The position numbers were made by a program, and so were the translations under genes. Shown here one piece after another: positions 18,860 through 29,200 of a DNA stretch of 64,000 nucleotides (position 1 is the stretch's first letter; each line of letters starts with the position of its first letter). Source of the stretch: an uncultured Persicobacter sp. (lineage in GTDB: Bacteria > Bacteroidota > Bacteroidia > Cytophagales > Cyclobacteriaceae); contig CANMKE010000006.1 of the NCBI GenBank assembly GCA_947498325.1, positions 1-64,000 on the forward strand, in the 5' to 3' direction. The notes beneath the pieces are model-generated. The model made no database searches. It had not been told where the DNA came from and was given only the letters and a program-made list of their open reading frames with translations.

Positions 18860-19624
18860 ATGCAAAGTTCCCATATCCGGCAATTTTTTGACGCCATCAA
18901 GGCGTATCGTTTGGCGTGGCGATTTGTGGTCACTAATCGTATGTGGTGGATATTTTTGGTGCCCTTTGGTCTGGCTGTCGGACTGTTTTCCTTGGTCGAT
19001 TGGTTGAGCGGGCAGTTGCACATCCATTTATGGGAACTCATCAGCGGGCATTTCCCGATTTTATTAGAACCCTCCTGGTGGTGGGAATTCACCAGCTGGT
19101 TGCTGAAGCTGACATTAAAAGTCCTGCTGTTTTTGTTTTATCTGAAAATCTATCGGTACCTGACTTTGTTATTGCTCAGCCCTGTATTCTCCATGGTGTC
19201 GGAGCTGCTGCAAAATAAACTGACGGGCCACCAAAAACCATTTAGCTTCGTCGCCACCCTTAAAGATTTTTGGCGTGGTGTACGTGTAGCGTTCAGGAAC
19301 CTCAGCCGGGAACTTTTTTATTCTTTGATTATTTATGTGCTGGCACTTTTGCTGCCAATAGGTCTGCCGATTTATTCCATATTATTGTTACTGGTGGAAA
19401 GTTATTTTTGGGGCGCCGCCATGATCGACTATCGCAATGAGTATTTCGGTTTGTCAGTCAGGAAATCGATTGATATGCAGTCCAAATTTAAGGGCTTGGC
19501 CATAGGTAATGGACTGATCCTCAACCTCGGCTTATTGGTGCCTTTGGCCGGGATCACCTTTATGCCGATGCTTGCCCTGATCTCTGCAGGGATCAGTCTT
19601 CATCAAAAGCACACAGCCTCCTGA
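18860..19624 (+). CDS. EI24-domain (CysZ-like) membrane protein
   Basis: The 254-residue product has four or more hydrophobic spans (near 30-52, 80-110, 155-180 and 215-245) and the internal segment KIYRYLTLLLLSPVFS, typical of the EI24/CysZ fold. CysZ proteins of proteobacteria move sulfate, but most Bacteroidota EI24 proteins have no assigned role. It starts 6 nt after the ABC-transporter gene and is almost certainly in the same operon, which favours an envelope role linked to that transporter. No sulfate-assimilation gene is adjacent. Confidence 0.8.
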   Translation: MQSSHIRQFFDAIKAYRLAWRFVVTNRMWWIFLVPFGLAVGLFSLVDWLSGQLHIHLWELISGHFPILLEPSWWWEFTSWLLKLTLKVLLFLFYLKIYRYLTLLLLSPVFSMVSELLQNKLTGHQKPFSFVATLKDFWRGVRVAFRNLSRELFYSLIIYVLALLLPIGLPIYSILLLLVESYFWGAAMIDYRNEYFGLSVRKSIDMQSKFKGLAIGNGLILNLGLLVPLAGITFMPMLALISAGISLHQKHTAS

Positions 19625-19648
19625 TTTTTCTTTCCTGCTGAAAATAGT

Positions 19649-19656
19649 TAATTTTG
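19649..19656 (+). promoter_or_regulatory. -7 element (TAATTTTG) of the YkgJ-family gene
   Basis: An exact TAnnTTTG match ending 4 bp before the ATG at 19661. Transcription from it would begin at or after that ATG, which favours the ATG at 19673 as the real start or implies leaderless translation. Confidence 0.65.
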
Positions 19657-19660
19657 CGCC

Positions 19661-20161
19661 ATGCAGAAGGAGATGGATTTGAACGCTTTTAAAAAGGAAG
19701 CGGAACAGAAATTAGCAGCCAACAAAACGCTGGGTAAAAATTTAAGAAAAGTGAAGCCGAGAATGCTGGATGAGCTGTTCCAGGAGGCGCATTTCGAGAC
19801 CTTTGAGAAAATGGATTGCCTTACTTGCGCCAATTGTTGCAAAACAACCAGCCCGATTTTCAAGCAAGGAGATATTGCCCGAATGGCTAAAGCGGTAAAA
19901 ATGAAAACAGCTGTCTTTATTGATCATTATCTGCACCTTGATCAGGAAGGGGATTATGTATTAAATGAAGCGCCCTGTCCTTTTCTTGCCGCAGACAATA
20001 CCTGTATTTGTTATGAAAGTCGGCCAACGGCTTGCCGGGAATACCCCCACACCGACCGAAAAAAAATCAAGCAACTGATCAACCTCTCTGTCAGGAATAC
20101 ACTCGTTTGTCCGGCCGTTCTGGATATCTTTGATAAAATCAATGCAAAATTAAATTCCTGA
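19661..20161 (+). CDS. YkgJ-family cysteine-cluster protein
   Basis: The 166-residue product has the metal-chelating cysteine pattern of the YkgJ/UPF0153 family: CLTCANCC (residues 53-60), then CPFL, CICYESRPTACREYP and a late CP. These proteins are thought to bind zinc or an iron-sulfur cluster; the biochemical role is unknown. The start is ambiguous: the ATG at 19661 lies only 4 bp after the -7 element, and a second ATG at 19673 (MDLNAFKK) gives a 162-residue protein with a normal leader. It has its own promoter and is probably not part of the ABC-transporter operon. Confidence 0.88.
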   Translation: MQKEMDLNAFKKEAEQKLAANKTLGKNLRKVKPRMLDELFQEAHFETFEKMDCLTCANCCKTTSPIFKQGDIARMAKAVKMKTAVFIDHYLHLDQEGDYVLNEAPCPFLAADNTCICYESRPTACREYPHTDRKKIKQLINLSVRNTLVCPAVLDIFDKINAKLNS

Positions 20162-20243
20162 AACTAAAAATAATGTATTTTCAAATAAATAATTAAATTA
20201 TTTAAAGATTATATTTTCTTTAGACGGAATTGATCCCTTCATC

Positions 20244-20256
20244 GCAAACGATTGAA
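20244..20256. promoter_or_regulatory. Candidate LacI-type operator upstream of the SusC-like gene
   Basis: GCAAACGATTGAA resembles the consensus GCAAACGTTTGCA suggested by three other sites in this locus (11 of 13 positions) and lies 83 bp upstream of the ATG at 20340. No exact TAnnTTTG promoter was found nearby (TAGTTTG is one base short). Confidence 0.45.
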
Positions 20257-20339
20257 ATTCCTTATTGTTAATAGTTTGTTATTCTTGAGGTGTCCACTTT
20301 AGGTGCCTCCCGAATTATTCTAACAAACTATTAACCAAT

Positions 20340-23324
20340 ATGAAGCATAGTTATCTCTTGAAAGGAGGATTGCTGTCACTTGTACTGCTGATCTTTGCAA
20401 CGCTTTCTTTCGCTCAAACAAAAGTCTCCGGCCGAGTTGTTTCCGGAGATGACGATGAGCCAATTCCAGGCGTCAATATCATTGAAAAAGGAACTGCAAA
20501 CGGAACGATCACCGATGGCAATGGAAATTATTCTATTCAGGTGGAAGGACCAACGTCTGTTTTGCAATTCAGTTTTGTGGGCTACCAGGCCACGGAACAA
20601 CCCGTAGGAAATCAATCAACCATTGATATTTCCATGGCCGCTTCTGTATCAGAGCTGTCTGAAGTTGTCGTGATTGGTTACGGTGCAGCCAAAAAGGAAG
20701 ACCTGACGGGCTCGGTAAAAGCCATTTCCACCGCAGATTTTAATCAGGGCTCCATCACTTCGCCACAGGAACTGCTCAATGGTAAGGTGCCAGGGGTGCA
20801 GATCACCAATGCCGGTGGTGCACCTGGAGCAGAATCCACCATCCGTATTCGTGGGGGATCTTCTCTTACTGCAAGTAATGATCCCTTGATTGTGATTGAT
20901 GGTGTGCCGATCGACAATCAGAAAATTTCAGGGATGAACAATAACCTGAACACGATCAACCCAAATGATATTGAGACTTTTACGGTGTTGAAGGATGCTT
21001 CGGCAACGGCTATTTATGGTTCTCGGGCATCCAATGGGGTTATTATCATTACTACAAAAAAAGGACGCGCGGGCGGATTATCTTTCGATTATAATGGTAA
21101 CGTGGCAGTGAATACGGTGCCAAAAACGATTGACAACCTCACCACTACCCAATTCCGCGACTTATATACGGAGCGCTTTGGCAATGACCCTGACCTGATG
21201 GCTTTGCTTGGGGATGCGCAAACCGATTGGCAGGATGCTATTTTGAGAACAAGTGTTACCACTGATCATAATGCCTCTGTTTCAGGATCGATTAAAGATT
21301 GGCTGCCTTACCGTGCCTCAGTTGGTTATAGCTATAATGAGGGGATTCTGAAAACTTCAGAGCTGGAGCGTTTTACAGGAAATATCAATTTAAACCCTAA
21401 ATTTTTTGATGATCACCTGAAAGTGGATATGAGCCTGAAGGGGATGAATATTGAAAACCGATTTGCTGATACAGGAACCATCTTTGGCGCTATTGGCTTT
21501 GACCCAACACAGGTTATTCGCGATGAAACCGAATTTGCACCTTACGGAGGCTATTTTACTTGGCTGACTCCCAATGGCCAACCGATTGATATTGCACCGG
21601 GCAACCCGGTAGCGACTCTTCAGCAAAAAACCGACCGCTCAACAGTTAACCGATTTATTGGTAATGTGCAGCTTGATTATAAACTTCATTTTTTACCAGA
21701 GCTGCATGTCAATTTAAACCTGGGTACCGACCGCTCCAAAGCAGGAGGGAATGTGGTTACCGATCCTATGGGGGCTTTTGATTTTGCCGCCTTCCAGAAT
21801 GGTGGTGCCAACCGAAGATATGATGAGAAAAAGCGCAATGAGTTGCTGGACTTATACCTTCAATATATTCATACTTTCGAGGAAACAGACCTGACTTTAG
21901 ATGTGATGGGTGGATATTCCTATCAGCATTTCTGGCGTGAGCAAACGGAAACTGATGTTTTCGGCAACGGAAATATCCGTAATCCTGAAAAAATCGAGCG
22001 TTCCGAAAATTTCCTCATCTCCTTCTTCGGAAGAATGAACCTGAACTGGAAAAGTAAATACCTGATCACCGCCACTTTGCGGAACGATAATTCCTCAAGA
22101 TTCTCAGAAGATAACAGGGCGGGGATTTTTCCTTCGCTGGCAGCAAGCTGGAATATTAACAATGAAGCCTTCCTGAAAGAATCACAAACGATCTCGCAGC
22201 TGAAACTTCGCTTGGGATATGGTATCACAGGTCAGCAGGATATTGGTGCTGATTATGGTTACCTCGGGATTTATACCCGTGGACAGACCACCGCTCAGGC
22301 GATTGGATATGACGCCAATGGCAACCCGATTTTTGTGCAGACCATCCGACCTGAGGGTTATGATGAAAACCTGAAATGGGAGACCACAACGACTTACAAT
22401 GCAGGTATAGATTTCGGCTTTTTTGATGACCGATTGACAGGTAGCCTTGATGGTTATTACAGAATAACAGATGATTTGCTGAATGAAATTCCGATTGCCG
22501 CAGGATCAAATCTGAGTAATCAGCTGGTGACCAATGTGGGCTCGCTGGAGAATAAAGGTTTTGAATTCTCTTTGGATGGGGTGTTGATTCAGAATACTGA
22601 TTGGTACTGGACACTTGGCGTTAATGCCACTTATAACGAAAACGAAATCACGAAACTGACGCAGGTTGATGATCCAAGTTATAAAGGGGTAGAAACGGGA
22701 GATATTGAAGGTGGAACGGGTAACCGTGTTCAAATTCACTCGGTGGGTTATCCTGCCTTCTCATTTTATGTGTTGGAGCAGATTTATGATGACAATGGTA
22801 AGCCTATCGAAGGGGCTTATGTCGATCGTGATAACAATGGAATTATCAATGATGATGACCGCTACCGATATAAAAATTCTGCACCCGCAGTTTTACTGGG
22901 AATCAACTCAAGACTGACTTACCATGACTGGGACTTTAGCTTCTCAGGTCGGGCAAGTATTGGGAACTATGTTTATAACAACGTCAATTCCAACAGTGCA
23001 TTCTACAATAATTTGCAGGTGAATGGCCGATTTACCGGCAATACCACAACGGATATTTATAATACCAACTTTCAGAACCCTCAGTATTTTTCTGACTATT
23101 ATGTCGAAGATGCTTCCTATTTTAGATTAGACAATGTGATGGTTGGTTATAATTTTCATGAGATTTTTGGCGGAAAGTGGCACGCGCGGGTTTATGCGAC
23201 GGTAAACAATGTGTTTGTTCTTTCGGGGTACAGCGGACTTGATCCTGAAGTTTTCAACGGTATCGACCGTAACGTATACCCTCGACCAAGGACATTCCTC
23301 TTAGGTGTAAATCTCGGATTTTAA
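20340..23324 (+). CDS. susC: SusC/RagA-family TonB-linked outer membrane transporter
   Basis: SusC-type barrels import oligosaccharides across the outer membrane using TonB energy, with a SusD lipoprotein lid. The 994-residue product has a signal peptide (cleaved near LSFA|QT), a carboxypeptidase-regulatory-like N-terminal domain (about 28-105, with VSGRVVSGDDDEPIPGVNI), a plug (about 115-230, with IRIRGGSSL and DPLIVIDGVPID), and a barrel ending in Phe (LLGVNLGF). The SusD partner starts 12 nt downstream. Gene order and the GH13 enzymes further on point to maltodextrins as substrate; this is contextual. Confidence 0.95.
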   Translation: MKHSYLLKGGLLSLVLLIFATLSFAQTKVSGRVVSGDDDEPIPGVNIIEKGTANGTITDGNGNYSIQVEGPTSVLQFSFVGYQATEQPVGNQSTIDISMAASVSELSEVVVIGYGAAKKEDLTGSVKAISTADFNQGSITSPQELLNGKVPGVQITNAGGAPGAESTIRIRGGSSLTASNDPLIVIDGVPIDNQKISGMNNNLNTINPNDIETFTVLKDASATAIYGSRASNGVIIITTKKGRAGGLSFDYNGNVAVNTVPKTIDNLTTTQFRDLYTERFGNDPDLMALLGDAQTDWQDAILRTSVTTDHNASVSGSIKDWLPYRASVGYSYNEGILKTSELERFTGNINLNPKFFDDHLKVDMSLKGMNIENRFADTGTIFGAIGFDPTQVIRDETEFAPYGGYFTWLTPNGQPIDIAPGNPVATLQQKTDRSTVNRFIGNVQLDYKLHFLPELHVNLNLGTDRSKAGGNVVTDPMGAFDFAAFQNGGANRRYDEKKRNELLDLYLQYIHTFEETDLTLDVMGGYSYQHFWREQTETDVFGNGNIRNPEKIERSENFLISFFGRMNLNWKSKYLITATLRNDNSSRFSEDNRAGIFPSLAASWNINNEAFLKESQTISQLKLRLGYGITGQQDIGADYGYLGIYTRGQTTAQAIGYDANGNPIFVQTIRPEGYDENLKWETTTTYNAGIDFGFFDDRLTGSLDGYYRITDDLLNEIPIAAGSNLSNQLVTNVGSLENKGFEFSLDGVLIQNTDWYWTLGVNATYNENEITKLTQVDDPSYKGVETGDIEGGTGNRVQIHSVGYPAFSFYVLEQIYDDNGKPIEGAYVDRDNNGIINDDDRYRYKNSAPAVLLGINSRLTYHDWDFSFSGRASIGNYVYNNVNSNSAFYNNLQVNGRFTGNTTTDIYNTNFQNPQYFSDYYVEDASYFRLDNVMVGYNFHEIFGGKWHARVYATVNNVFVLSGYSGLDPEVFNGIDRNVYPRPRTFLLGVNLGF

Positions 23325-23336
23325 AAACTAACGATC

Positions 23337-24980
23337 ATGACTATCAACAATATAAAAAATTTGGCGCTGGCATTCTTCGTAATGCTGGGGCTCAGTGGCT
23401 GTCTCAGCGATTTAGATGTCGTGCCGATAGACCCCAATCTTGATACTGCTGACAAGGTGTATCAAACACAGAATGACCTGGAGGGTGGATTGGCAAAAAT
23501 TTATGCTGGTTTTTCCGTTTCTGGTCAGCAGGGCCCTGCGGGAAATGGCGACCTTAAAGGTTTCGATGAAGGAAATAGCCAATACCTTCGTGGTTATTGG
23601 GTATGTCAGGAATTGCCTACCGACGAAGCGATTAACGGCTGGAATGACGGTAACTTGCCGAAAATGAGCCAAATCACTTGGGGTGGAGGTAACGAATTTA
23701 TCCGCTCCTTCTATTATCGTGCGATTTATCAGGTGAGTCTCGCCAACGAGTTTATCCGACAGGCGAAGCGTTTTGAGGGGCAGGACGGATTTGACCGCGT
23801 ACCTGAACTGATTGCCGAAGCAAGATACCTGAGAGCTTTCGCCTATTGGCATGCACTCGATTTGTTCGGCAACGGTGTTCCTTTCGTTACAGAAAATGAT
23901 CCCGTGGGCGCATTTTTACCACCACCTGCTGGTGCAATTAAAGGAGATGAATTATTCAATTTTATCTCTTCAGAGATTAAAGCGATTTTGGGAGAAAACC
24001 CTGATGATAACAATTATTTGATCAGCGGATCAGGGACTACCATTTTTGGAAGGGCAAACCAGGGTGCTGCGCGAATGTTACTTGCCAAATTATACCTGAA
24101 CCATAAATCTTACCTTTCTTCTGAGGATAACCAGTGGTACACTGCGGCAAAAGAAGAATTGGATAAAATTTACTCGACCAATGCGTATAGCCTGGTAACG
24201 ACCAAAGATGCTGGCTCACCTTATTCAGTATATGAAACGCTGTTTTTGGCCGATAACCAAAAAGCGGCAAGCGAGATCATCTGGGCCTTTACTTTTGATG
24301 GGCAAAATGCCAAATCTTTTGGTGGAACAACCTATATCATCAATGCCGGAATTGGTGGGCAGATGGTTTCTACTGACTATGGTACTTCCGGCTCCTGGGG
24401 CGGAAACCGTACTACTCCTGAATTTGTAAACTTGTTTGATCAGAAATCACCTACCGACGGTCGTGATCTTTTCTTCACGCAGGGACAAAGCAAGGAGATC
24501 AATCAGCAGGATCAGTTTACCCAAGGTTATGCTGTAATCAAGTTCAAAAATAAGAAGCAGGATGGTACTGATGGCTCAAATCTTTCTGAAGGTTTTGCAG
24601 ACGTCAACTTTCCCGTATTCCGATTGGCAGATGCTTATTTGATGTCTGCAGAGTTGGATTTGCGTTTGAACAATACCGTTACTGCAGAAAACCTGGCCAG
24701 AATCAACCAAATTAGAACTCGTGGAGGCGCACCAGCGGTGACCAATGCGGTGGTTGATTTGGACTGGATGATCGAGGAACGTGGCCGTGAATTATATTGG
24801 GAAGGGCACCGCCGTACCGACCTGATCCGATTCAATCAATTCACTGGAGGCGCTTATGTTTGGGCTTTTAAAGGGGGTAATTCTTCTGGACGCCCCGTAG
24901 AAGACTACTTTGCAGTCATGCCGATTCCAAGTACCGACGTAAATGCCAACCCTAACCTAACCCAAAACCCTGGATATTAA
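23337..24980 (+). CDS. susD: SusD/RagB-family glycan-binding lipoprotein
   Basis: SusD proteins sit on the outer membrane over SusC and bind oligosaccharides. The 547-residue product has a lipobox LSGC with Cys22. It shows the family's TPR-rich segment (ARYLRAFAYWHALDLFGNGVPF) and the C-terminal block ending in ERGRELYWEGHRRTDLIRF, then a final MPIP. It lies 12 nt after the SusC gene and 1 nt before the SusE-like gene, so the three form one transcription unit. Length is usual for the family. Confidence 0.95.
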   Translation: MTINNIKNLALAFFVMLGLSGCLSDLDVVPIDPNLDTADKVYQTQNDLEGGLAKIYAGFSVSGQQGPAGNGDLKGFDEGNSQYLRGYWVCQELPTDEAINGWNDGNLPKMSQITWGGGNEFIRSFYYRAIYQVSLANEFIRQAKRFEGQDGFDRVPELIAEARYLRAFAYWHALDLFGNGVPFVTENDPVGAFLPPPAGAIKGDELFNFISSEIKAILGENPDDNNYLISGSGTTIFGRANQGAARMLLAKLYLNHKSYLSSEDNQWYTAAKEELDKIYSTNAYSLVTTKDAGSPYSVYETLFLADNQKAASEIIWAFTFDGQNAKSFGGTTYIINAGIGGQMVSTDYGTSGSWGGNRTTPEFVNLFDQKSPTDGRDLFFTQGQSKEINQQDQFTQGYAVIKFKNKKQDGTDGSNLSEGFADVNFPVFRLADAYLMSAELDLRLNNTVTAENLARINQIRTRGGAPAVTNAVVDLDWMIEERGRELYWEGHRRTDLIRFNQFTGGAYVWAFKGGNSSGRPVEDYFAVMPIPSTDVNANPNLTQNPGY

Positions 24981-24981
24981 T

Positions 24982-26079
24982 ATGATGAGACGTTATATAA
25001 ATGTACTGAAAACCTTCTCCCTGGCTTTGTTGGCCATGGCGTTTTCAGCCTGTGAAGATACCGACACGCCCCGTATCAGTTCAGATACGCAAGGGCCGCA
25101 AATTACCTGGCCACTCAAAGACAACTATGTGCTGACGGTCACCAATGCCGATGAAACTTTTGAAACCTTTGAATGGGAAGCGGTTGATTATGGCGTGGTG
25201 TCCCCTGTGAGCTATAAAGTGCAGGTGGCAGAAAAAGGGACCGATTTTGAAACGGTGGAGGAAGTGGCTTCTACCACCGACACGAAAGTGGAGGTCTCTA
25301 ACAGTATGATGAATGATGCTGTTGGGAAGCTCGGATTGGCACCTTTTGAAGCACATGAAGTTGAGATGAGGGTAATTTCTACCTTGGGGAATAATGGTGG
25401 AGGCGTAATTTCTTCTACTGTTGCAGATACTGAAATTACACCATATGCATTGATTGTTACCTGGTATGTGCCAGGTCCATTTAATTTCTGGGCAGAAGGC
25501 AATGAATGGTCGCATAATGACCTGGATGTTATCAAAGCCGAAGATGGTCAGAATTTCAGAGGCTACCTTTACCTGGTGAATAAGGATGGGACAACACCGA
25601 GTGATTTCAAAATATCGACTGCCAAAGGCTGGGATTTAGGAATAAACTATGGTGCAGGTGATGCCGCAGGAACGTTGAGTGACGATGGCGGAGCTGCTAA
25701 TATTACCGCCCCTGAAGCGGCTTATTTTCTGCTAACCGTTAACAGTGCTGATTTAACTTACAATTTGCTGAAAACAGATTTTGCGATTATTGGAGCAGCA
25801 ACACCTGGTGGCTGGGATAATGACACCCCCTTGACATTCAATCCTGACAGCCGTATGTGGGAAGGAACTTATGCAATGAAGGGTGGGGAAGAGTGGAAAA
25901 TTCGAGCGAATGGAAGCTGGGATGACCCTAACCCAAATTATGGACAAGGAAGTGAAGATGGAATGCTGTCCTTGGGTGGGGATAACTTAGTGTCGCCTGC
26001 TGAAGACGGTATGTATGAAATAAAGGTAAATTTGGACGATCCTGAGGCGTTAAAATATACCATCGAGAAAGTGAATTAG
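24982..26079 (+). CDS. susE: SusE-like starch-binding lipoprotein
   Basis: The 365-residue product has a lipobox FSAC (Cys24), then a SusE-type N-terminal Ig domain (about 40-150, with ITWPLKDNYVLTVTNADETFETFEWE) and two later beta-sandwich modules (about 160-260 and 265-365). The last two carry Trp-rich stretches (GPFNFWAEGNEWS, GGWDNDTPL, GSWDDPNPNYG) that could form starch-contact platforms, as in SusE/SusF of Bacteroides. It starts 1 nt after the SusD stop. A terminator follows, closing the susCDE unit. Starch binding is inferred from family and context. Confidence 0.88.
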   Translation: MMRRYINVLKTFSLALLAMAFSACEDTDTPRISSDTQGPQITWPLKDNYVLTVTNADETFETFEWEAVDYGVVSPVSYKVQVAEKGTDFETVEEVASTTDTKVEVSNSMMNDAVGKLGLAPFEAHEVEMRVISTLGNNGGGVISSTVADTEITPYALIVTWYVPGPFNFWAEGNEWSHNDLDVIKAEDGQNFRGYLYLVNKDGTTPSDFKISTAKGWDLGINYGAGDAAGTLSDDGGAANITAPEAAYFLLTVNSADLTYNLLKTDFAIIGAATPGGWDNDTPLTFNPDSRMWEGTYAMKGGEEWKIRANGSWDDPNPNYGQGSEDGMLSLGGDNLVSPAEDGMYEIKVNLDDPEALKYTIEKVN

Positions 26080-26091
26080 TTTAATCTATAG

Positions 26092-26124
26092 AAAAAGGAG
26101 TGCAGTAATTGTACTCCTTTTTTT
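26092..26124 (+). terminator. Rho-independent terminator after the susCDE unit
   Basis: A 10-bp stem (26092-26101 with 26113-26122, extendable by a few inner pairs) is followed by a T-tract. It separates susCDE from the GH13 gene. Confidence 0.85.
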
Positions 26125-26135
26125 GCGCTATAATT

Positions 26136-26148
26136 ACAAACGTTTGCA
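26136..26148. promoter_or_regulatory. Candidate LacI-type operator upstream of the secreted GH13 gene
   Basis: ACAAACGTTTGCA contains the perfect 10-bp palindrome CAAACGTTTG with a central CG, typical of LacI-family sites. It lies 91 bp upstream of the ATG at 26240 and just after the susCDE terminator. Confidence 0.55.
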
Positions 26149-26239
26149 TTGAAAAACGCATGGATAAGGGCATTGGGATTCCCTTAAAACTAAATTGTTT
26201 TTCATATTTATTATGATTTTTTAACCGAAGAATAATTTC

Positions 26240-29200
26240 ATGCATCAAGGAAAACTACTTTTATTAACAGTTTTTTACTTGTTTATCCAACAAGTATCAG
26301 CCCAAAGTATTACCGTCAGCCCTGAAAGGTTTAGGGCTTCTGACGAAATTACAATTACTTGTGATGTCACTGGCAATAGCCAACTCGAAGCACTTTCTGA
26401 TGCTTGGGCGTGGATATGGGTGCCAGGCGACCCTAATGGGTTCAGTGCTTTTACCAATGTGAACCCTGCAGGTGATGGTCAAGAAGCGGTAAAGTTTACT
26501 AAAGGTGAAAATCACATCTGGACCCTTAAAGTTCGTCCTACTGATATTTTTAATGAGTCAGCGGATAAAATCACGAGACTTGGTATCCTTATAAAAGGTC
26601 GCGATTGGCCCGATGGACAGTCGAGTGATGTGTTCTTTGATGTGGATCAACAAGGGGTTCTCACTGTAAACATGACCAAGTCCACAGACGATATGCTTAA
26701 TGTCGGGGAGCAGGTGACTTTTACAGCCACTGCCTCAGAGAGCAGCCACCTTCAAATCTCAGATCAGCATGATGCTGTTCTCAAAGAAGCAGATAATGTT
26801 ACTTCCCTTAATTATACATTTACAGCTCAAGAAGCGGGGCAATTTTCATTTCACACACAGGCAACTGTTGGAGACGAGACCGCAACAGCTTCTTTGAATG
26901 TGATCGTCAAGCCGACCGTTATTGTTGAAAAAATGCCTGAAGGGCTGAAGATCGGTCCAAACTACGATGCCAATGATCCTACTAAAGTTACTTTTGTATT
27001 GCAGGATCCTGCGAAACTCAAACAGTTTGTAACAGTAATCGGTGATTTTTATGATAATGCCTGGGCAGTTCAGCCGAATCACGTGATGAAATTGGATGAC
27101 ACTGGCGACGCCAATTATTGGTGGTTGACCGTTACAGGGCTTGAGCCTGGTAAAGAATATCTCTATCAGTATTTATTGGACGGGTCAATTAAAATTGCCG
27201 ACCCTTATGCAGATAAGATTTCTGATCCGAGTGATCAGTATATCGATGATGCCCGTTACCCAAACCTGATTCCTTATCCAGCAGACAAAACGGATAAAAG
27301 AGCCTCTTTCTTTCAGACCAATCAACAGGCTTATCAGTGGTCAGATGCAACGATAAATTTTCAGAAGCCAGAAAAATCTGCTTTGATGGTTTATGAACTG
27401 CATTTGCGTGACTTCACGAAGGAACAGACTTATGATGCCGCCATTAAAAAGCTTGATTATATCAAAAGCCTGGGGATAAACTGTATTGAGTTAATGCCTG
27501 TAAATGAGTTCGAAGGAAACAGCTCTTGGGGGTATAATCCAAATTTTTATTTCGCAGTAGATAAATGGTATGGCTCGAAAAATGAGTTGAAACGTTTTAT
27601 TGACGAGGCCCATGAACGTGGCATGGCTGTAGTGATTGACATGGTTTTGAACCATAGTTTTCATTCGTCGCCTTTCGTGAGAATGTATAATCATGGCGAT
27701 TACGGAGACCCTACTTCGGATAACCCTTGGTATAATGAAAAAGGGAATTTTATTGGGACTGATTTGAACTGGGGTGCCGATTTTAATCATGAGAGCATTT
27801 GGACAAAGCAATTGGTGGATTCCGTAAATACTTACTGGATGGATCAATATAAAGTCGATGGATTCCGATTTGATTTCACCAAAGGTTTTACCAATGAAAT
27901 TAAAGAGGGAGCTGACAAATGGGGAAGCCGAAAGGATGATAGCCGAATTGCGATCCTGAAGCGCATGTATCAAAAAATTGAGGACTTCGGAACCAATGCT
28001 TATGTGATTCTGGAGCATTTGACGGACTGGGACGAGGAGGCAATTCTTGCCAAAGAGGGCATGCTGCTTTGGACAGGCGCAGGACCTCACCATGAATTTG
28101 TGAAAGCAACCCAGGGTAACAATGCCAACCTTATTGAGCAGTATTACGGCAACAGAACAGGCGACGGTGATCTTGAGGGTACCAAAGCGTTGGTGTCTTA
28201 TATGGAAAGCCACGATGAGGAACGCCTAAAATATGAAGCTGATATCAATGGAGAAAAGGTCAATGCTTATGACCTGACCAAGGAAGAGTACAACATTGAT
28301 CGATTGAAATTAATGAGTGCATTCTTTGTTCCCGTTCCAGGTCCAAAAATGATCTGGCAATTTGGTGAGTTAGGCTATGATGTTTCCATCAACCAAATTG
28401 AAAAAGACGGTGATGTGAGCGATGATTATCGTACCGGAGAAAAACCTGTGATGTGGGAGTATAATGATGCTGCCGAAAACCCTGAAAGAGTGAAATTGCG
28501 CAAGGTTTATACTGCTTTGATGCATCTACGATCGGAATTGAAATTATACGATGCCAGCAAGGAGAACACAAAACTGGAATTGGATGACAATAACAAGATC
28601 AAGGTGATTCATCTGAAAAATGCCGAAAATGTTGAGGTACACATTGTAGGTAATTTCGGAATGCAGGGAGAAGAAGTGCCAGCGGCTAAATTGCCAAATG
28701 GTACTTGGTATGATTATTTTTCAAATGGTAAAGAAGTAACTTTCGATGGTCAGTCGAATATGTTGCTCGGCCCTGGTAACTTTAAAGTTTACATTAATGA
28801 GCCATTGAACGATTACCCCGAAGAAGGCTTGATCAATACCGCACTTCCTTTTTTCAAGACCAATCCTGGTGCCGTTGATAAAAATAAAGAAGCGACCGTG
28901 ATTTTTTACCCTGCAGGTGGAAATCAGGGTTTAATCAATACGGATAATGCCAAAATGATGGTGAAGGGCATATTTAAAAACCCCGATACGGAAGCTACAG
29001 GATCGTTAGACCTCATTAAAGTGGGAGATCGATTTGAAGGCCGATTTGTTCCAAATACGCTTTTGGGGCTTTCTGATGATACTGATTTGATCGGGATGGA
29101 AGTATACTTTGAGAATGAAAACGGGGAAAAGGCTTTGGATGAAAATGATCAAGCAGGCTTGATTTCTTTCAGCTTCGATCGGGTAACTTTTAACCCTGAA

